Positions 20,526 through 29,674 are shown, counted from the first letter of the stretch. The stretch is DNA of 64,000 nucleotides from Clostridium swellfunianum (GCF_023656515.1 NZ_JAMOFV010000006.1:3270036-3334035), one strand, 5' to 3'. Notes: generated by a model not told the origin, from the letters alone. Made by a program: numbers and translations.

Positions 20526-21104
20526 ATGGATATAAATAAAGCCATAAGAAAGCAAGAAAAATCTCATAAAAGGTTTTTGTTCTTTCTTGGCTTTATTTTT
20601 TTTACTATGCCTTTAGTTGTGTTTCTCACTAGAAGGTATAATTTATTTTTTATGATATATTTAGGAATAATAGAGCTTCTAATTTTAACAGCGATTTTAG
20701 CTACTATAAGCAGCAATTATATAAGCTACAGTTCTGATGACTATAAGATAAAGCTTAAATTAAAAAGATTTGGAGAAGGGTTTAATATAATTTGCGATAA
20801 AGTAGCTCTAGTGCATGCCGAAGGATATGGACCAGATATGAGTATAATAATACTTATGACTTCAAGGTTTAGAAATAAGAAAATTGATGAAGTTAATGAG
20901 GAATTTTTAAAAAAATATCAATACGTTTCGCATCACTATTATAAAATTAAAAAACTCAATCCAGAAAGTAATTATTTTTACCTAGTTGTTAAAAAAGGAT
21001 ATTATCACAAGTACAGACTGCTTGATATGATCTATAGAAATTGTGTAAAAGCTTATTATACTGAGGAAACTGTGGAAAAAATAAAAGAGTATAGGAGATT
21101 TTAA
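20526..21104 (+). CDS. Two-helix membrane protein of unknown function
   Basis: The 192-residue protein begins with a basic stretch, then two membrane helices (about residues 18-36 and 42-64) joined by a very short turn, then a cytoplasmic or external domain of about 125 residues with alternating strand pattern. I do not recognise the family. It lies 24 bases after prfA with a GAGGTG ribosome binding site, so it probably belongs to the DUF1385-prmC-prfA unit. Confidence 0.75.
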   Translation: MDINKAIRKQEKSHKRFLFFLGFIFFTMPLVVFLTRRYNLFFMIYLGIIELLILTAILATISSNYISYSSDDYKIKLKLKRFGEGFNIICDKVALVHAEGYGPDMSIIILMTSRFRNKKIDEVNEEFLKKYQYVSHHYYKIKKLNPESNYFYLVVKKGYYHKYRLLDMIYRNCVKAYYTEETVEKIKEYRRF

Positions 21105-21168
21105 GTTCTTCACACCTATTTCCATAAATACAATATATAGAGTTAATTTATGAAAATGGGGTGATAGC

Positions 21169-21906
21169 GTGGATAAATCTAACATACTAATGATTGTGCT
21201 GCTGGGAAGTACTGTATCCCTAATTGGAACTATGATAGGAGCTTCCATGGGCGTTACTATTAAAAAACCTTCGAACAGGCTGCTTGGTACTACTATAGGT
21301 TTTGCAGGTGGACTCATGCTTTCTATAGTAGTTTTTGATTTAATTCCGGAGGCTATGGAGAGCTGGAGTTTTATTGGGACATTGATATGCTGCTTACTTG
21401 GCATTATAACAATCGTTTTAATTGATGCTAAGCTTAATCTAAGCAACAGTAATTTTGGAAAGAATAAGCATTTAAAGGTGGCTTTCATGGCAGCTTTAGG
21501 GCTAATGCTTCATAACCTTCCTGAAGGTATAATAATGGGGGCAGGTTTTGTAGCAGGTCAAAGCCTTGGACTTAAAATGAGCCTTATAATAGCAATTCAT
21601 GACATACCAGAGGGGATTGCAGTTTCTGCTCCGCTTATGGCATCGAATGTTAAGGTTTCAAAAATACTTTTATATGCTTTCTTAACAGCTTTTCCAACTG
21701 CCATTGGCTCTTGGATAGGAGCATTTATAGGAAGCGTATCACATAATATTCTTGGGGCTTGCCTTGCATTTGCTTCAGGCATAATGATGTATGTTGTTTG
21801 CGGTGAGATGCTGCCTGAGTCCTCAAAGCTTTGGGACGGAGTAACTAGCAGCATAGGTGCAGTTGCAGGGATAATGGTTGGACTTGTAATGGTCAAATTG
21901 ATATAA
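21169..21906 (+). CDS. ZIP family metal transporter
   Basis: ZIP proteins import zinc, iron or related divalent metals across the cytoplasmic membrane. The 245-residue protein has about eight helices, with the two metal-binding helices marked by LMLHNLPEGIIMG and IAIHDIPEGIAVSAP. The start is a GTG with GGGGTGA just upstream. The substrate cannot be told from sequence. No metal regulator site was recognised. Confidence 0.88.
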   Translation: MDKSNILMIVLLGSTVSLIGTMIGASMGVTIKKPSNRLLGTTIGFAGGLMLSIVVFDLIPEAMESWSFIGTLICCLLGIITIVLIDAKLNLSNSNFGKNKHLKVAFMAALGLMLHNLPEGIIMGAGFVAGQSLGLKMSLIIAIHDIPEGIAVSAPLMASNVKVSKILLYAFLTAFPTAIGSWIGAFIGSVSHNILGACLAFASGIMMYVVCGEMLPESSKLWDGVTSSIGAVAGIMVGLVMVKLI

Positions 21907-21978
21907 GTAGTACATATTAAAAATATATAACTGCAATAAAAGAATTATTGTTTATTTAATACAAGGGGAGAACTTAAG

Positions 21979-23028
21979 ATGAATACAAAAGTAGTTATGG
22001 TTGAAGAAAACAACTTGGATAAAAATACAATTGAAGAAGCAGGAAAAGTTATAAGAGAAGGCGGCCTTGTGGCATTTCCAACAGAAACTGTATATGGTCT
22101 AGGAGCAAATGCATTAGATGAGGAAGCAGTAAAGAAGATATTTATTGCAAAGGGTAGACCACAGGATAATCCATTGATTGTTCATGTGGCAGATTTTAAT
22201 ATAGAGTTTTTAGTTAAAGAAATTCCTGAAATTGCACAAAAGCTAATGAAGAAATTCTGGCCTGGTCCACTTACGCTACTTATAGAAAAGTCCGGGGTAG
22301 TACCAGAAACAACAACAGCAGGGCTTTCAACTGTAGGTATAAGAATGCCTTCAAATGTCATTGCAAAAGAGCTAATTGCTTCAGCAGGTGTGCCTATTGC
22401 TGCACCTTCAGCAAATGTTTCAGGAAGACCAAGTCCAACTGAAGCTTCGAGATGTGTTGAGGATTTAAGTGGAAGAGTGGATTTTATACTAGGTGGAGGT
22501 GTCTGTGAGGTTGGTCTTGAATCAACAATTGTTGATTGCACTTCGACTCCTCCCTGTGTTTTAAGACCAGGAGGAATAACACTAGATATGCTTAGAGAAA
22601 TCGACTCTTCAATATATATAGACCCTGCAGTTATGAAAAAAATTGAGGGGGATTTTAAACCTAAGGCACCAGGAATGAAGTACAGACACTATGCTCCAAA
22701 AGCCCCAATGAAAATAGTTCGAGGAGAATTGCAAAAAACTATTGAAAAAATTAGTGAAATAGTGCAAAATAGTATAGATGAAAAAAAGAAGGTAGGAATA
22801 CTTGCTACCGAAGAAACAAAGAATAAGTATTTACATGGCATGATAATATCTATTGGAAGCAGAGCAGATATTAGTAGCGTAGGCAAAAATCTGTTTGAAG
22901 CATTAAGAAAATTTGATGATGCTGGAGTAGATTTAATACTTGCAGAAGCCTTTGAAGAATCAGGGCTTGGAACAGCTGTTATGAATAGATTGAAAAAGTC
23001 AGCTGGCTATGACATAATAGATATTTAG
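21979..23028 (+). CDS. tsaC: L-threonylcarbamoyladenylate synthase (Sua5/TsaC)
   Basis: This enzyme makes threonylcarbamoyl-AMP, the first step of the t6A modification of tRNAs that read ANN codons. The 349 residues show the long Sua5 form: an N-terminal YrdC domain (FPTETVYGLGANALDE, KGRPQDNPLIVHV, SANVSGRPSPT) and a C-terminal Sua5 domain from about residue 220, linked through APGMKYRHYAPKAP. The other t6A genes tsaE and tsaB are at 58.7-59.8 kb; tsaD is not in the window. An arginine phosphatase follows 19 bases later. Confidence 0.94.
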   Translation: MNTKVVMVEENNLDKNTIEEAGKVIREGGLVAFPTETVYGLGANALDEEAVKKIFIAKGRPQDNPLIVHVADFNIEFLVKEIPEIAQKLMKKFWPGPLTLLIEKSGVVPETTTAGLSTVGIRMPSNVIAKELIASAGVPIAAPSANVSGRPSPTEASRCVEDLSGRVDFILGGGVCEVGLESTIVDCTSTPPCVLRPGGITLDMLREIDSSIYIDPAVMKKIEGDFKPKAPGMKYRHYAPKAPMKIVRGELQKTIEKISEIVQNSIDEKKKVGILATEETKNKYLHGMIISIGSRADISSVGKNLFEALRKFDDAGVDLILAEAFEESGLGTAVMNRLKKSAGYDIIDI

Positions 23029-23047
23029 ATTAGATGGAGGTTAAAAC

Positions 23048-23503
23048 ATGAAGGTATTGTTCGTTTGTACAGGTAACACTTGCAGAAGCTGTATGGCTGA
23101 AGCTATATTTAATAAGCTTTGTACTTTAGATAATATAACGTCCTCTTCAGCAGGGCTTGCTGCTGTAAAAGGAAGCAAAACCTCCAAACATTCAGCTATA
23201 CTTGTTAAAGAAAATTATAATGTTGATATATCAACTAGAGAAGCAGTTCAGATTACTAAAGAGATGTTAGATAATTCAGATTTAATTTTGACCATGACTT
23301 CTTACATGAAGGATATATTGTTGTCTAGCTTTCCTAAAATTAATAATAAGATTTTTTCTCTTAACGAATATGTCGGCATTAAGGGCGATATTGCAGACCC
23401 TTTTGGCGGCGATAGTGCCGTTTATTATAAAACTTTTAATGAATTAAAAAACAGTATATTACTTTTAATTGCTAAATTGAAAGGGGATAAAGGTACCATA
23501 TAG
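23048..23503 (+). CDS. ywlE: Protein-arginine phosphatase, YwlE type
   Basis: The 151-residue low-molecular-weight phosphatase has the P-loop CTGNTCRS with nucleophile Cys7 and Arg13. Thr11 is the residue that in Bacillus YwlE sets preference for phospho-arginine over phospho-tyrosine. The general-acid Asp is in ADPFGGD near the C-terminus. The residue after CRS is Cys (CRSCMAEA) rather than the usual Pro. YwlE reverses McsB arginine phosphorylation, a tag for Clp degradation. The gene follows tsaC as in Bacillus and ends in a hairpin terminator. Confidence 0.88.
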   Translation: MKVLFVCTGNTCRSCMAEAIFNKLCTLDNITSSSAGLAAVKGSKTSKHSAILVKENYNVDISTREAVQITKEMLDNSDLILTMTSYMKDILLSSFPKINNKIFSLNEYVGIKGDIADPFGGDSAVYYKTFNELKNSILLLIAKLKGDKGTI

Positions 23504-23527
23504 GTGCTTTTGTCTCCTTTTTTGTAA
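23480..23527 (+). terminator. Terminator overlapping the 3' end of ywlE
   Basis: An 18-bp stem with several G-U pairs (23480-23497 with 23503-23520) is followed by T6. The ywlE stop codon lies in the loop. Confidence 0.82.
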
Positions 23528-23622
23528 TAAAAAATTTTAAATTATCACACAATATTTAAGTATATTAGGCGCATGAGCATTTATAACTTTTTGCGCTTAA
23601 TAGGAATGGAGGGCATAAGTAT

Positions 23623-24072
23623 ATGAAAATTGCAGTAGGAAGCGACCATGCTGGTCTAAGTCTCAAAAAGGAAGTTTTAAAACATCTTCAAGCAAAAGGA
23701 ATTGAATTTGAGGATTTTGGAACATATGCAGAGGCGTCCTGTGACTATCCAGACTTTGCTGAAAAGGTTGCAGAAGAAGTTGTGAGTAGAAGATTTGATT
23801 TTGGAATCTTAGTATGTGGTACTGGAATAGGTATTAGCATTGCAGCAAATAAGGTTCCAGGAGTCAGAGCAGCGCTTTGCAGCGATACTTTTAGTGCGCA
23901 TGCTTGCAGAGAGCATAATGATGCTAATATATTGGCTTTAGGTGCTCGAATTGTAGGTGTAGGTATTGCATTAGACATAGTTGACAGCTTTTTAGGTGCC
24001 AAGTTTGAAGGTGATAGGCATCAAAAAAGAATAGATAAAATATCACAAATTGAAAAGAAATATAATAAGTAG
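23623..24072 (+). CDS. rpiB: Ribose-5-phosphate isomerase B
   Basis: RpiB interconverts ribose 5-phosphate and ribulose 5-phosphate. The 149 residues have the N-terminal MKIAVGSDHAG, the catalytic Cys in LVCGTGIGISIAANK, and EHNDANILALGAR. An alternative in the same family is galactose-6-phosphate isomerase LacB, but the sequence and context favour RpiB. It supplies PRPP precursors and is followed 12 bases later by upp, a PRPP-using enzyme. Confidence 0.94.
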   Translation: MKIAVGSDHAGLSLKKEVLKHLQAKGIEFEDFGTYAEASCDYPDFAEKVAEEVVSRRFDFGILVCGTGIGISIAANKVPGVRAALCSDTFSAHACREHNDANILALGARIVGVGIALDIVDSFLGAKFEGDRHQKRIDKISQIEKKYNK

Positions 24073-24084
24073 GGGGAAACAAAA

Positions 24085-24714
24085 ATGAGTAAAGTTACAC
24101 AAATAGCACATCCATTAATACTGCATAAGTTAGCGTTTATAAGAGATAAAAACACTGGTTCAAAAGATTTTAGAGAGCTTGTTGAAGAAGTTGCAATGCT
24201 TATGGCTTATGAGGTTACTCGTGATCTTCAATTGGAGGAGGTAGAAATTCAAACTCCTATTTGTACTACAAAATGCAAGATGCTTGCTGGAAAGAAGATT
24301 GCAATAGTTCCAATACTTAGAGCAGGTCTTGGAATGGTTGATGGCATGTTAAGACTTATACCAGCTGCTAAAGTAGGACATATAGGCCTGTATAGAGATG
24401 AAGAAACACTTAAGCCAGTAGAATACTTCTGCAAGCTCCCACAAGATATAGGAGAGAGAGATGTTATAGTAACAGATCCAATGCTTGCAACTGGCGGTTC
24501 AGCTGTTGACGCAATCTCTGCTCTAAAGGAAAGAGGCGCAAAGCACATCAGACTTATGTGCCTTATATCAGCTCCAGAAGGAATTAAGACCGTTATGGAT
24601 GCTCATCCAGACGTTGATATATATGTAGCAGCTATAGATGAAAAGTTAAACGAGAAGGGATATATTGTTCCAGGTCTTGGTGATGCAGGAGACAGACTGT
24701 TTGGAACTAAATAA
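24085..24714 (+). CDS. upp: Uracil phosphoribosyltransferase
   Basis: Upp makes UMP from uracil and PRPP. The 209-residue protein has the PRPP-binding loop [16 protein letters not shown] and the uracil-binding C-terminal [26 protein letters not shown] precedes the ATG. It is co-transcribed with rpiB and ends at a strong GC-rich terminator, which isolates it from the mevalonate operon. Its arginine codons are 9 AGA to 1 CGT, typical for this genome. Confidence 0.97.
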   Translation: MSKVTQIAHPLILHKLAFIRDKNTGSKDFRELVEEVAMLMAYEVTRDLQLEEVEIQTPICTTKCKMLAGKKIAIVPILRAGLGMVDGMLRLIPAAKVGHIGLYRDEETLKPVEYFCKLPQDIGERDVIVTDPMLATGGSAVDAISALKERGAKHIRLMCLISAPEGIKTVMDAHPDVDIYVAAIDEKLNEKGYIVPGLGDAGDRLFGTK

Positions 24715-24722
24715 TAATAGCA

Positions 24723-24762
24723 AACAAGGGTGCCGATTATATTGGCACCCTTGTTTATTATG
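24723..24762 (+). terminator. Terminator after upp
   Basis: AACAAGGGTGCC (24723-24734) pairs with GGCACCCTTGTT (24744-24755), followed by TATTATG. It is a strong stem. Confidence 0.9.
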
Positions 24763-24850
24763 TGTATTTCCAAGCTTTAAAGGAGAGACCAGTTAATTAC
24801 TGCAGCATAAATTGAATGGATTATATATTATTTAGTGATAACATTTATCA

Positions 24851-24879
24851 TTTACAAATTTGTATCATTGTGATAGCAT
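24851..24879 (+). promoter_or_regulatory. Possible promoter of the mevalonate operon
   Basis: TTTACA (24851-24856) and TAGCAT (24874-24879) are spaced by 17 bases, in the only long gap (235 bases) ahead of the six-gene operon. The -10 match is modest. The AT-rich region around it contains the small palindrome ACAAATTTGT, which could be an operator. Confidence 0.4.
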
Positions 24880-24949
24880 ATTTGTATGTAAAATGGCACA
24901 AACTTCAAATAAGAAGAAATAATTTTAAATAATAGGAGTGGAAGCATAG

Positions 24950-25990
24950 TTGGAAGATAAGAAATCAAGAGGTCAAGAGAGAAGTCTAAGAAAAGAACAG
25001 CATGTTAAGCATTTTTTAGAAAGAGATTTTGAAGGTGACAATTTTTTTAAATACATATACTTAGAGCATAACTCTCTTCCAGAGATAGACTTTAATGAGA
25101 TAAATACAAAATACAGATTTATAGGTAAAACTGTAGATTTTCCTATAATGATAAATGCAATGACAGGTGGATTCAAAGGCGCTATAGATATAAATAGCAG
25201 CCTTGCAACATTAGCAAAAGAGTTTAATATACCAATGGCTGTTGGATCTCAGGCAATTGCTGTGAATGACAAAGAGTATGAACCTTCCTTTAAAGTTGTA
25301 AGAGAAATATTAAAAGATGGGATTGTTATTTCAAATATAAATGCCTTCGCAGGAGTGGAAGATGTACGTAGAGCAATGGATATGATACAGGCGGATGCTG
25401 TTCAGATTCATTTAAATCCTGCTCAGGAAATAACTATGTCCGAAGGAGATAGGAATTTCAAAGGGATTTTAAACAATATTGAAAATATTGTAAAGAAGAT
25501 AGATAAGCCTATCATAGTAAAGGAGATAGGTTTTGGTATTTCAAAGGATGTGACAAGAAGGTTATTGAATGCAGGAGTTAAGTATATTGACATAGGCGGA
25601 AGCGGAGGCACTAATTTTATAAAAATTGAGAGTGCAAGAAATGAGGAGTTTGAGTTCAGTGAATTATTCGAATGGGGAATACCAACTGCTCTTAGTCTAC
25701 TGGAGTGTAAGTCTGTAAGCAATGATATAAATATTATATGCAGTGGAGGAATGAGACAGGCTGAAGAAATTGTAAAGGCTTTGTGCGTAGGAGCAGAAAT
25801 TATAGGGATTAGCGGAGGGATTTTAAGAGAGCTTTTAGATGGCGGATATGATGGTGCTAAGAAATATCTTGAAAATATTATTTTCAAAGCAAAGGTTATA
25901 ATGCTCCTTTTAGGTAAGAAAAACATTAATGAATTAAGAACTGTACCATACAGGATTAAAGGAGAACTTAAGGAACTTTTTAATTGTTGA
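24950..25990 (+). CDS. fni: Isopentenyl-diphosphate delta-isomerase, type 2 (FMN)
   Basis: Fni interconverts IPP and DMAPP with FMN and NADPH. The 346-residue protein has the N-terminal RKEQHVKHFLERDF, the substrate site IMINAMTGG, QIHLNPAQE, and the FMN phosphate loops DIGGSGGTNF and SGGMRQAEEIVKALCVGA. The start is a TTG with AGGAGTG about 9 bases upstream. It is the first gene of the operon. Type 2 isomerase is optional in cells using the MEP pathway, which makes both products, but essential when IPP comes only from mevalonate. Only 1 of its 16 arginine codons is CGN, unlike the four following enzyme or transporter genes. Confidence 0.95.
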   Translation: MEDKKSRGQERSLRKEQHVKHFLERDFEGDNFFKYIYLEHNSLPEIDFNEINTKYRFIGKTVDFPIMINAMTGGFKGAIDINSSLATLAKEFNIPMAVGSQAIAVNDKEYEPSFKVVREILKDGIVISNINAFAGVEDVRRAMDMIQADAVQIHLNPAQEITMSEGDRNFKGILNNIENIVKKIDKPIIVKEIGFGISKDVTRRLLNAGVKYIDIGGSGGTNFIKIESARNEEFEFSELFEWGIPTALSLLECKSVSNDINIICSGGMRQAEEIVKALCVGAEIIGISGGILRELLDGGYDGAKKYLENIIFKAKVIMLLLGKKNINELRTVPYRIKGELKELFNC

Positions 25991-26011
25991 ACTTAGAAAG
26001 GATGAAGCTAT

Positions 26012-26983
26012 ATGAATACAGTCTCTACTAAAGCATCTGTTGGCTATGCACATAGCAAATTGATTCTATTTGGAGAGCATGCAGTTGTTTATGGAAAGCC
26101 AGCTATCGCTATTCCCTTTCCTTTAAAGGTAAGATCTATAGTTGAAGAATTTGAGGGGCCAATTATACTTGAATCTGAATTCTACACTGGCTCTATTGAT
26201 AATATCCCAGAAAAAATGCAAGGAATTTCAGCTTGCATCAAAGCAACAATAGATTATCTAAAGATGCCTTTTTATGGACTTCGCATTAAAATTGATTCGT
26301 TAATACCTATTGGTCGAGGATTGGGGTCTAGCGCTGCAATAGCTATTGCTATCGTAAGAGGATTATTTTCTTTCTATGGTCAGGAACTTTCAAAAAAACA
26401 GTTATTTTCGCTTGTAAATATTGCTGAAAAGCATGCCCATGGAAATCCAAGTGGAATTGATATGGTAGCTGAATCCAGTGAATGCGCCATATGGTTTAAG
26501 AAAGGTAATAAAGCAGTTTCTATTATAGCAGGAGGGCCTTTATTTATTGTTGTGGCAGATACTGGACGGATAGGTAATACGCGTAAAGCTGTTGAAAATG
26601 TGAGAAAGAAGTATAATATAGAGCCGAAAAAAGTGTATAAGTCCTTAGATGAAATAGAGAAAATTTCTAATAAGGCTAGAGAGGCCCTTTCAAAAGGAGA
26701 TATGTATTTACTTGGAGAGTTAATGGATCGTAATCAAAAAGAGCTGACATACATTGGTGTTAGTGATAAAGGGCTTGATAAATTGATAGAAAGCGCAAAA
26801 GATTCCTCTGCCTTAGGAGCTAAATTGACTGGGGGGGGCCTTGGAGGGTGTGTAATGGCACTTGCTGAGAATTTAGAACATGCTAAGGTAATCGCAAAGG
26901 ACTTGAAAAGGGCGGGAGCAGTTAAGTGCTGGTATTTTTCTACGGAAGAGAAAATACTTTACACTATAGGAGGGGCTAGATGA
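26012..26983 (+). CDS. mvk: Mevalonate kinase
   Basis: Mvk phosphorylates mevalonate at C5. The 323-residue GHMP kinase has KLILFGEHAVVYGKPAIA at the N-terminus, the ATP loop PIGRGLGSSAAIAIAI, HGNPSGIDM, and the C-terminal GHMP motif KLTGGGLGGC. The last is encoded across a run of eight Gs (26831-26838). A Shine-Dalgarno AGAAAGGAT precedes the ATG. It lies 21 bases after fni, and its stop codon overlaps the mvaD start. Five of 11 arginine codons are CGN. Confidence 0.95.
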   Translation: MNTVSTKASVGYAHSKLILFGEHAVVYGKPAIAIPFPLKVRSIVEEFEGPIILESEFYTGSIDNIPEKMQGISACIKATIDYLKMPFYGLRIKIDSLIPIGRGLGSSAAIAIAIVRGLFSFYGQELSKKQLFSLVNIAEKHAHGNPSGIDMVAESSECAIWFKKGNKAVSIIAGGPLFIVVADTGRIGNTRKAVENVRKKYNIEPKKVYKSLDEIEKISNKAREALSKGDMYLLGELMDRNQKELTYIGVSDKGLDKLIESAKDSSALGAKLTGGGLGGCVMALAENLEHAKVIAKDLKRAGAVKCWYFSTEEKILYTIGGAR

Positions 26984-27957
26984 TGAAAGCCACAGCCAAG
27001 GCAAATACAAATATTGCGCTTATCAAGTATTGGGGGAAGCGTGATGAGAAATTATTTTTGCCAATGAACAGTAGTTTGTCAATTACACTTGATAAATTTT
27101 ATACCATAACAACCGTAGAATTTCGAAAAGAGCTTGATAAGGATATTTTTTGGTTTAATAATAAACAAGCAAACAAATCTGATTCAAATAAGGTTTCAAG
27201 ATTTCTTGATAATGTAAGAAATTTGGCTAGTGTAAACTTTCATGCTGTTGTTTCTTCCGAAAATGTAGTGCCTACCGCAGCTGGCTTTGCTTCTTCTGCT
27301 TCCGCCTTTGCTGCATTAGCAGCAGCTTCTACAAAGGCACTTGATTTGAAACTAAATGAAAAAGAATTATCAATACTGGCACGTCAAGGCTCTGGGTCAG
27401 CATGCCGATCTATTTATGGTGGTTATGTAGAGTGGAAGAAGGGTGAAAGAGAAGATGGTAAGGATTCAGTTGCATTTCAAATTTTACCTGAACATGATTG
27501 GAATTTAAGCATTTTATCGGTTATGGTAGCTTCTAGTCAAAAGGCAGTACCCAGCAGGGATGGTATGAAACGTACAGTTGAAACTTCCCCTTTTTATAAC
27601 GGCTGGCTTCAAACTGTAGATAAAGACTTGGAAAAGGCAAAAGAGGCAATAAGAGTTAGAAATTTTGAGAGCCTAGGAAAAGTAGTAGAGGCAAATGCTC
27701 TTAAAATGCATGCAACTATGCTTGGAGCGGAACCTCCTATTTTGTATTGGCAAAGTGGTACATTTGAAGTATTCCAGGAGGTACAGGAGCTAAGGTCACA
27801 AGGTATTTCTGCATTTGTTACTATAGATGCAGGACCGAATGTGAAGGTGCTTTGCATGCCTCAGGATGAACTTAAAGTATATGAAACTATTATAACATTG
27901 CCTCATGTACAAAACATTACCATTTGCCATCCTGGTTCAGGGTTAACTTATATATAA
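26980..27957 (+). CDS. mvaD: Diphosphomevalonate decarboxylase
   Basis: MvaD converts mevalonate 5-diphosphate to IPP with ATP. The 325-residue protein shows ANTNIALIKYWGKRDEK at the N-terminus, the ATP loop TAAGFASSASAFAALAAA, SGSACRSIYGGYVEW, and the catalytic-Asp segment FVTIDAGPNVKVL. All key decarboxylase residues appear intact. The ATG at 26980 overlaps the mvk stop by four bases; a second ATG at 26983 is equally well placed behind AGGAGGGG. Five of its 12 arginine codons are CGN, unusual against the genome background. Confidence 0.95.
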   Translation: MMKATAKANTNIALIKYWGKRDEKLFLPMNSSLSITLDKFYTITTVEFRKELDKDIFWFNNKQANKSDSNKVSRFLDNVRNLASVNFHAVVSSENVVPTAAGFASSASAFAALAAASTKALDLKLNEKELSILARQGSGSACRSIYGGYVEWKKGEREDGKDSVAFQILPEHDWNLSILSVMVASSQKAVPSRDGMKRTVETSPFYNGWLQTVDKDLEKAKEAIRVRNFESLGKVVEANALKMHATMLGAEPPILYWQSGTFEVFQEVQELRSQGISAFVTIDAGPNVKVLCMPQDELKVYETIITLPHVQNITICHPGSGLTYI

Positions 27958-27985
27958 GAACAAGTTGAGTAAAGGAGTCGAGTAT

Positions 27986-28258
27986 ATGAATAATTTGAAT
28001 AAATCGATAGAAACTTTGCCCAAAGGCGAGGTTTTAAATAATAATATCGAAGTGTGGGAAGACCTTGTTAATATCAAGGATTTATTAATATCACTTATTG
28101 TGTGCAGTATAACGACTCTTGGAGGATATTTTGCTGCCCCGAATAAACCGCCTAAACCATTATTATTCGGGCTAACTGGTGCTATTGTTGGATTTGTGAT
28201 TTGCAGCATTCTAGTAAAGCCGAAAAGGACATTTGTAGAAATTAATAAGGAGAATTAA
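27986..28258 (+). CDS. Two-TM small protein paired with a TctA-like permease
   Basis: The 90-residue protein has a soluble N-terminus of about 30 residues and two membrane helices (LLISLIVCSITTLGGYFAA and PLLFGLTGAIVGFVICSILV) separated by a short proline-rich turn, PNKPPKP. I do not recognise a family. AAAGGAG precedes the ATG at 27986. Its stop is one base before the permease start, so the two are tightly coupled. By position and topology it could stand in for TctB, the small membrane subunit of tripartite tricarboxylate transporters, which normally has four helices. That is inference. Confidence 0.72.
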   Translation: MNNLNKSIETLPKGEVLNNNIEVWEDLVNIKDLLISLIVCSITTLGGYFAAPNKPPKPLLFGLTGAIVGFVICSILVKPKRTFVEINKEN

Positions 28259-28259
28259 T

Positions 28260-29618
28260 ATGAGTATTGCTTTAGTTTTACAGATGATTTTAGCAGCTGT
28301 TATTGCTGCAATCATGTATACAATAATTGGTGCAGCTCCAGGCGCCGACGAAACGGCAACCATAGCACCTATAACCTTAGTACTAGTCATATCAGGTGTG
28401 CAGCCTGTTGTAGTTTTATCCTTCTTTATTTCAGCCATTGTATCCTGCAAAATGATAGATGCAGTGCCTGTTTCTATAGCAGGTATTCCTGCAGGTGTAA
28501 TGTCTACTCCAATGGTTGAACATGCTATGGTTTTAAAAAAGAATGGGTTAACAGATACTAGTATTAGAAAAATCGCTTCAGGAGCTATTATTGGTACACT
28601 AGTTTCAGTACCTGTGAGTCTATTTTTAGCTCAAGCCTTAGTACCCTTTGCTAATGTTATTAGGCAGTATGGAGACCCTGTATTTTTCATCGGAGCTATT
28701 TTGCTAGCATTGATGTCAAAAAACAAATGGGTATCACTTGCAGCAATAATACCTTTTGCTTTGCTGATACAAGGGCTTCGTTACCTTTATTGGGGCATTG
28801 GAATAGTACCAAAAGGAACTAATGTATTTACTTCATTCTTTTTAGCAATCACAATTGGTCCTGTTATTTTGATTCTATTTGAGTTGCTAAATAAGGAAAA
28901 AAGAGATAAAATGGAACGTTTTAACAAAAAAAACATTTATTTAAGAAAGGCAGAAGGAATAAAAAAATTTCCCAATCCTTTTAAAATTTTGACTAAGAAA
29001 GAGATTGGCTATAGTGCAGTGGCCTCTTTTATTGGCTCAGTAACTTTTATATTAAGTCCTGTTGGACTGACAACCTTTTTAGGTGAGCTGTTTGCGAGTC
29101 ATGAAAAGGATCCGGTGAAGAAGGCTTCGATTGCTGTTTCATCAATGGAAGCTTTAGCTCAGGCAACCTATTTTTCAGGCACATTAATACCTCTTATAGC
29201 ATTGGGAATACCACTGTCTCCAATGTCTTTAGGTCCTGCAAATCCGTTGTTTAATGCTCCGCCGGTATTTACACTACAGCATAATATGCATCATATACTA
29301 TCTGATTCGAACTTTATTTGGGCGACGATTATTGGAGCAACCATTGCTTCAGCGATTACTTATTTTGTTACAGTAAAATATTCAAATCAAATCTGCACCT
29401 TTGTATTTAAGCGAATACCTCATGAAGCGCTGTTAGGTCTGTTTTTTAGTTTAGTTTTGCTGATTGGGTTTATGGATGCTGGATGGATTAATATCGCAGG
29501 TGTTCTTCTAATTGGAATAGTTTCTGGTGTGTTGCATAGAATGGGGGTTAATTATGGGGTTTTATTCATGATCTTATATTCAGCTCCATGGCTTGTTAAA
29601 AGCTTAGCTGGCCAATAA
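28260..29618 (+). CDS. TctA-like carboxylate permease in the mevalonate operon
   Basis: The 452-residue polytopic membrane protein has two internal halves like TctA, the large subunit of tripartite tricarboxylate transporters. The first half has IIGAAPGADETATIAPITL near residue 22. The second has SGTLIPLIALGIPLSPMSL near residue 306, matching the TctA pattern of a small-residue-rich loop with IPLLTLGIPGS. A cytoplasmic basic loop lies near residues 215-245. It is shorter than typical TctA (about 500) and divergent. No TctC-type binding protein is nearby. It sits between mvaD and pmk, with no stop in operon continuity, so its cargo is probably tied to mevalonate. Three of 8 arginine codons are CGN. 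Confidence 0.78.
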   Translation: MSIALVLQMILAAVIAAIMYTIIGAAPGADETATIAPITLVLVISGVQPVVVLSFFISAIVSCKMIDAVPVSIAGIPAGVMSTPMVEHAMVLKKNGLTDTSIRKIASGAIIGTLVSVPVSLFLAQALVPFANVIRQYGDPVFFIGAILLALMSKNKWVSLAAIIPFALLIQGLRYLYWGIGIVPKGTNVFTSFFLAITIGPVILILFELLNKEKRDKMERFNKKNIYLRKAEGIKKFPNPFKILTKKEIGYSAVASFIGSVTFILSPVGLTTFLGELFASHEKDPVKKASIAVSSMEALAQATYFSGTLIPLIALGIPLSPMSLGPANPLFNAPPVFTLQHNMHHILSDSNFIWATIIGATIASAITYFVTVKYSNQICTFVFKRIPHEALLGLFFSLVLLIGFMDAGWINIAGVLLIGIVSGVLHRMGVNYGVLFMILYSAPWLVKSLAGQ

Positions 29619-29674
29619 AAGTTTAATAACTAAATGATATTAGATTGTTCATTTTTATGAGAGGATATAAGACT

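Noticed and set aside
24893-24915. TGGCAC upstream of fni, resembling the -24 half of a sigma-54 promoter, in a window with a sigma-54-type activator
   Set aside because: The -12 GC is absent at the right distance, so this is not a usable sigma-54 promoter.
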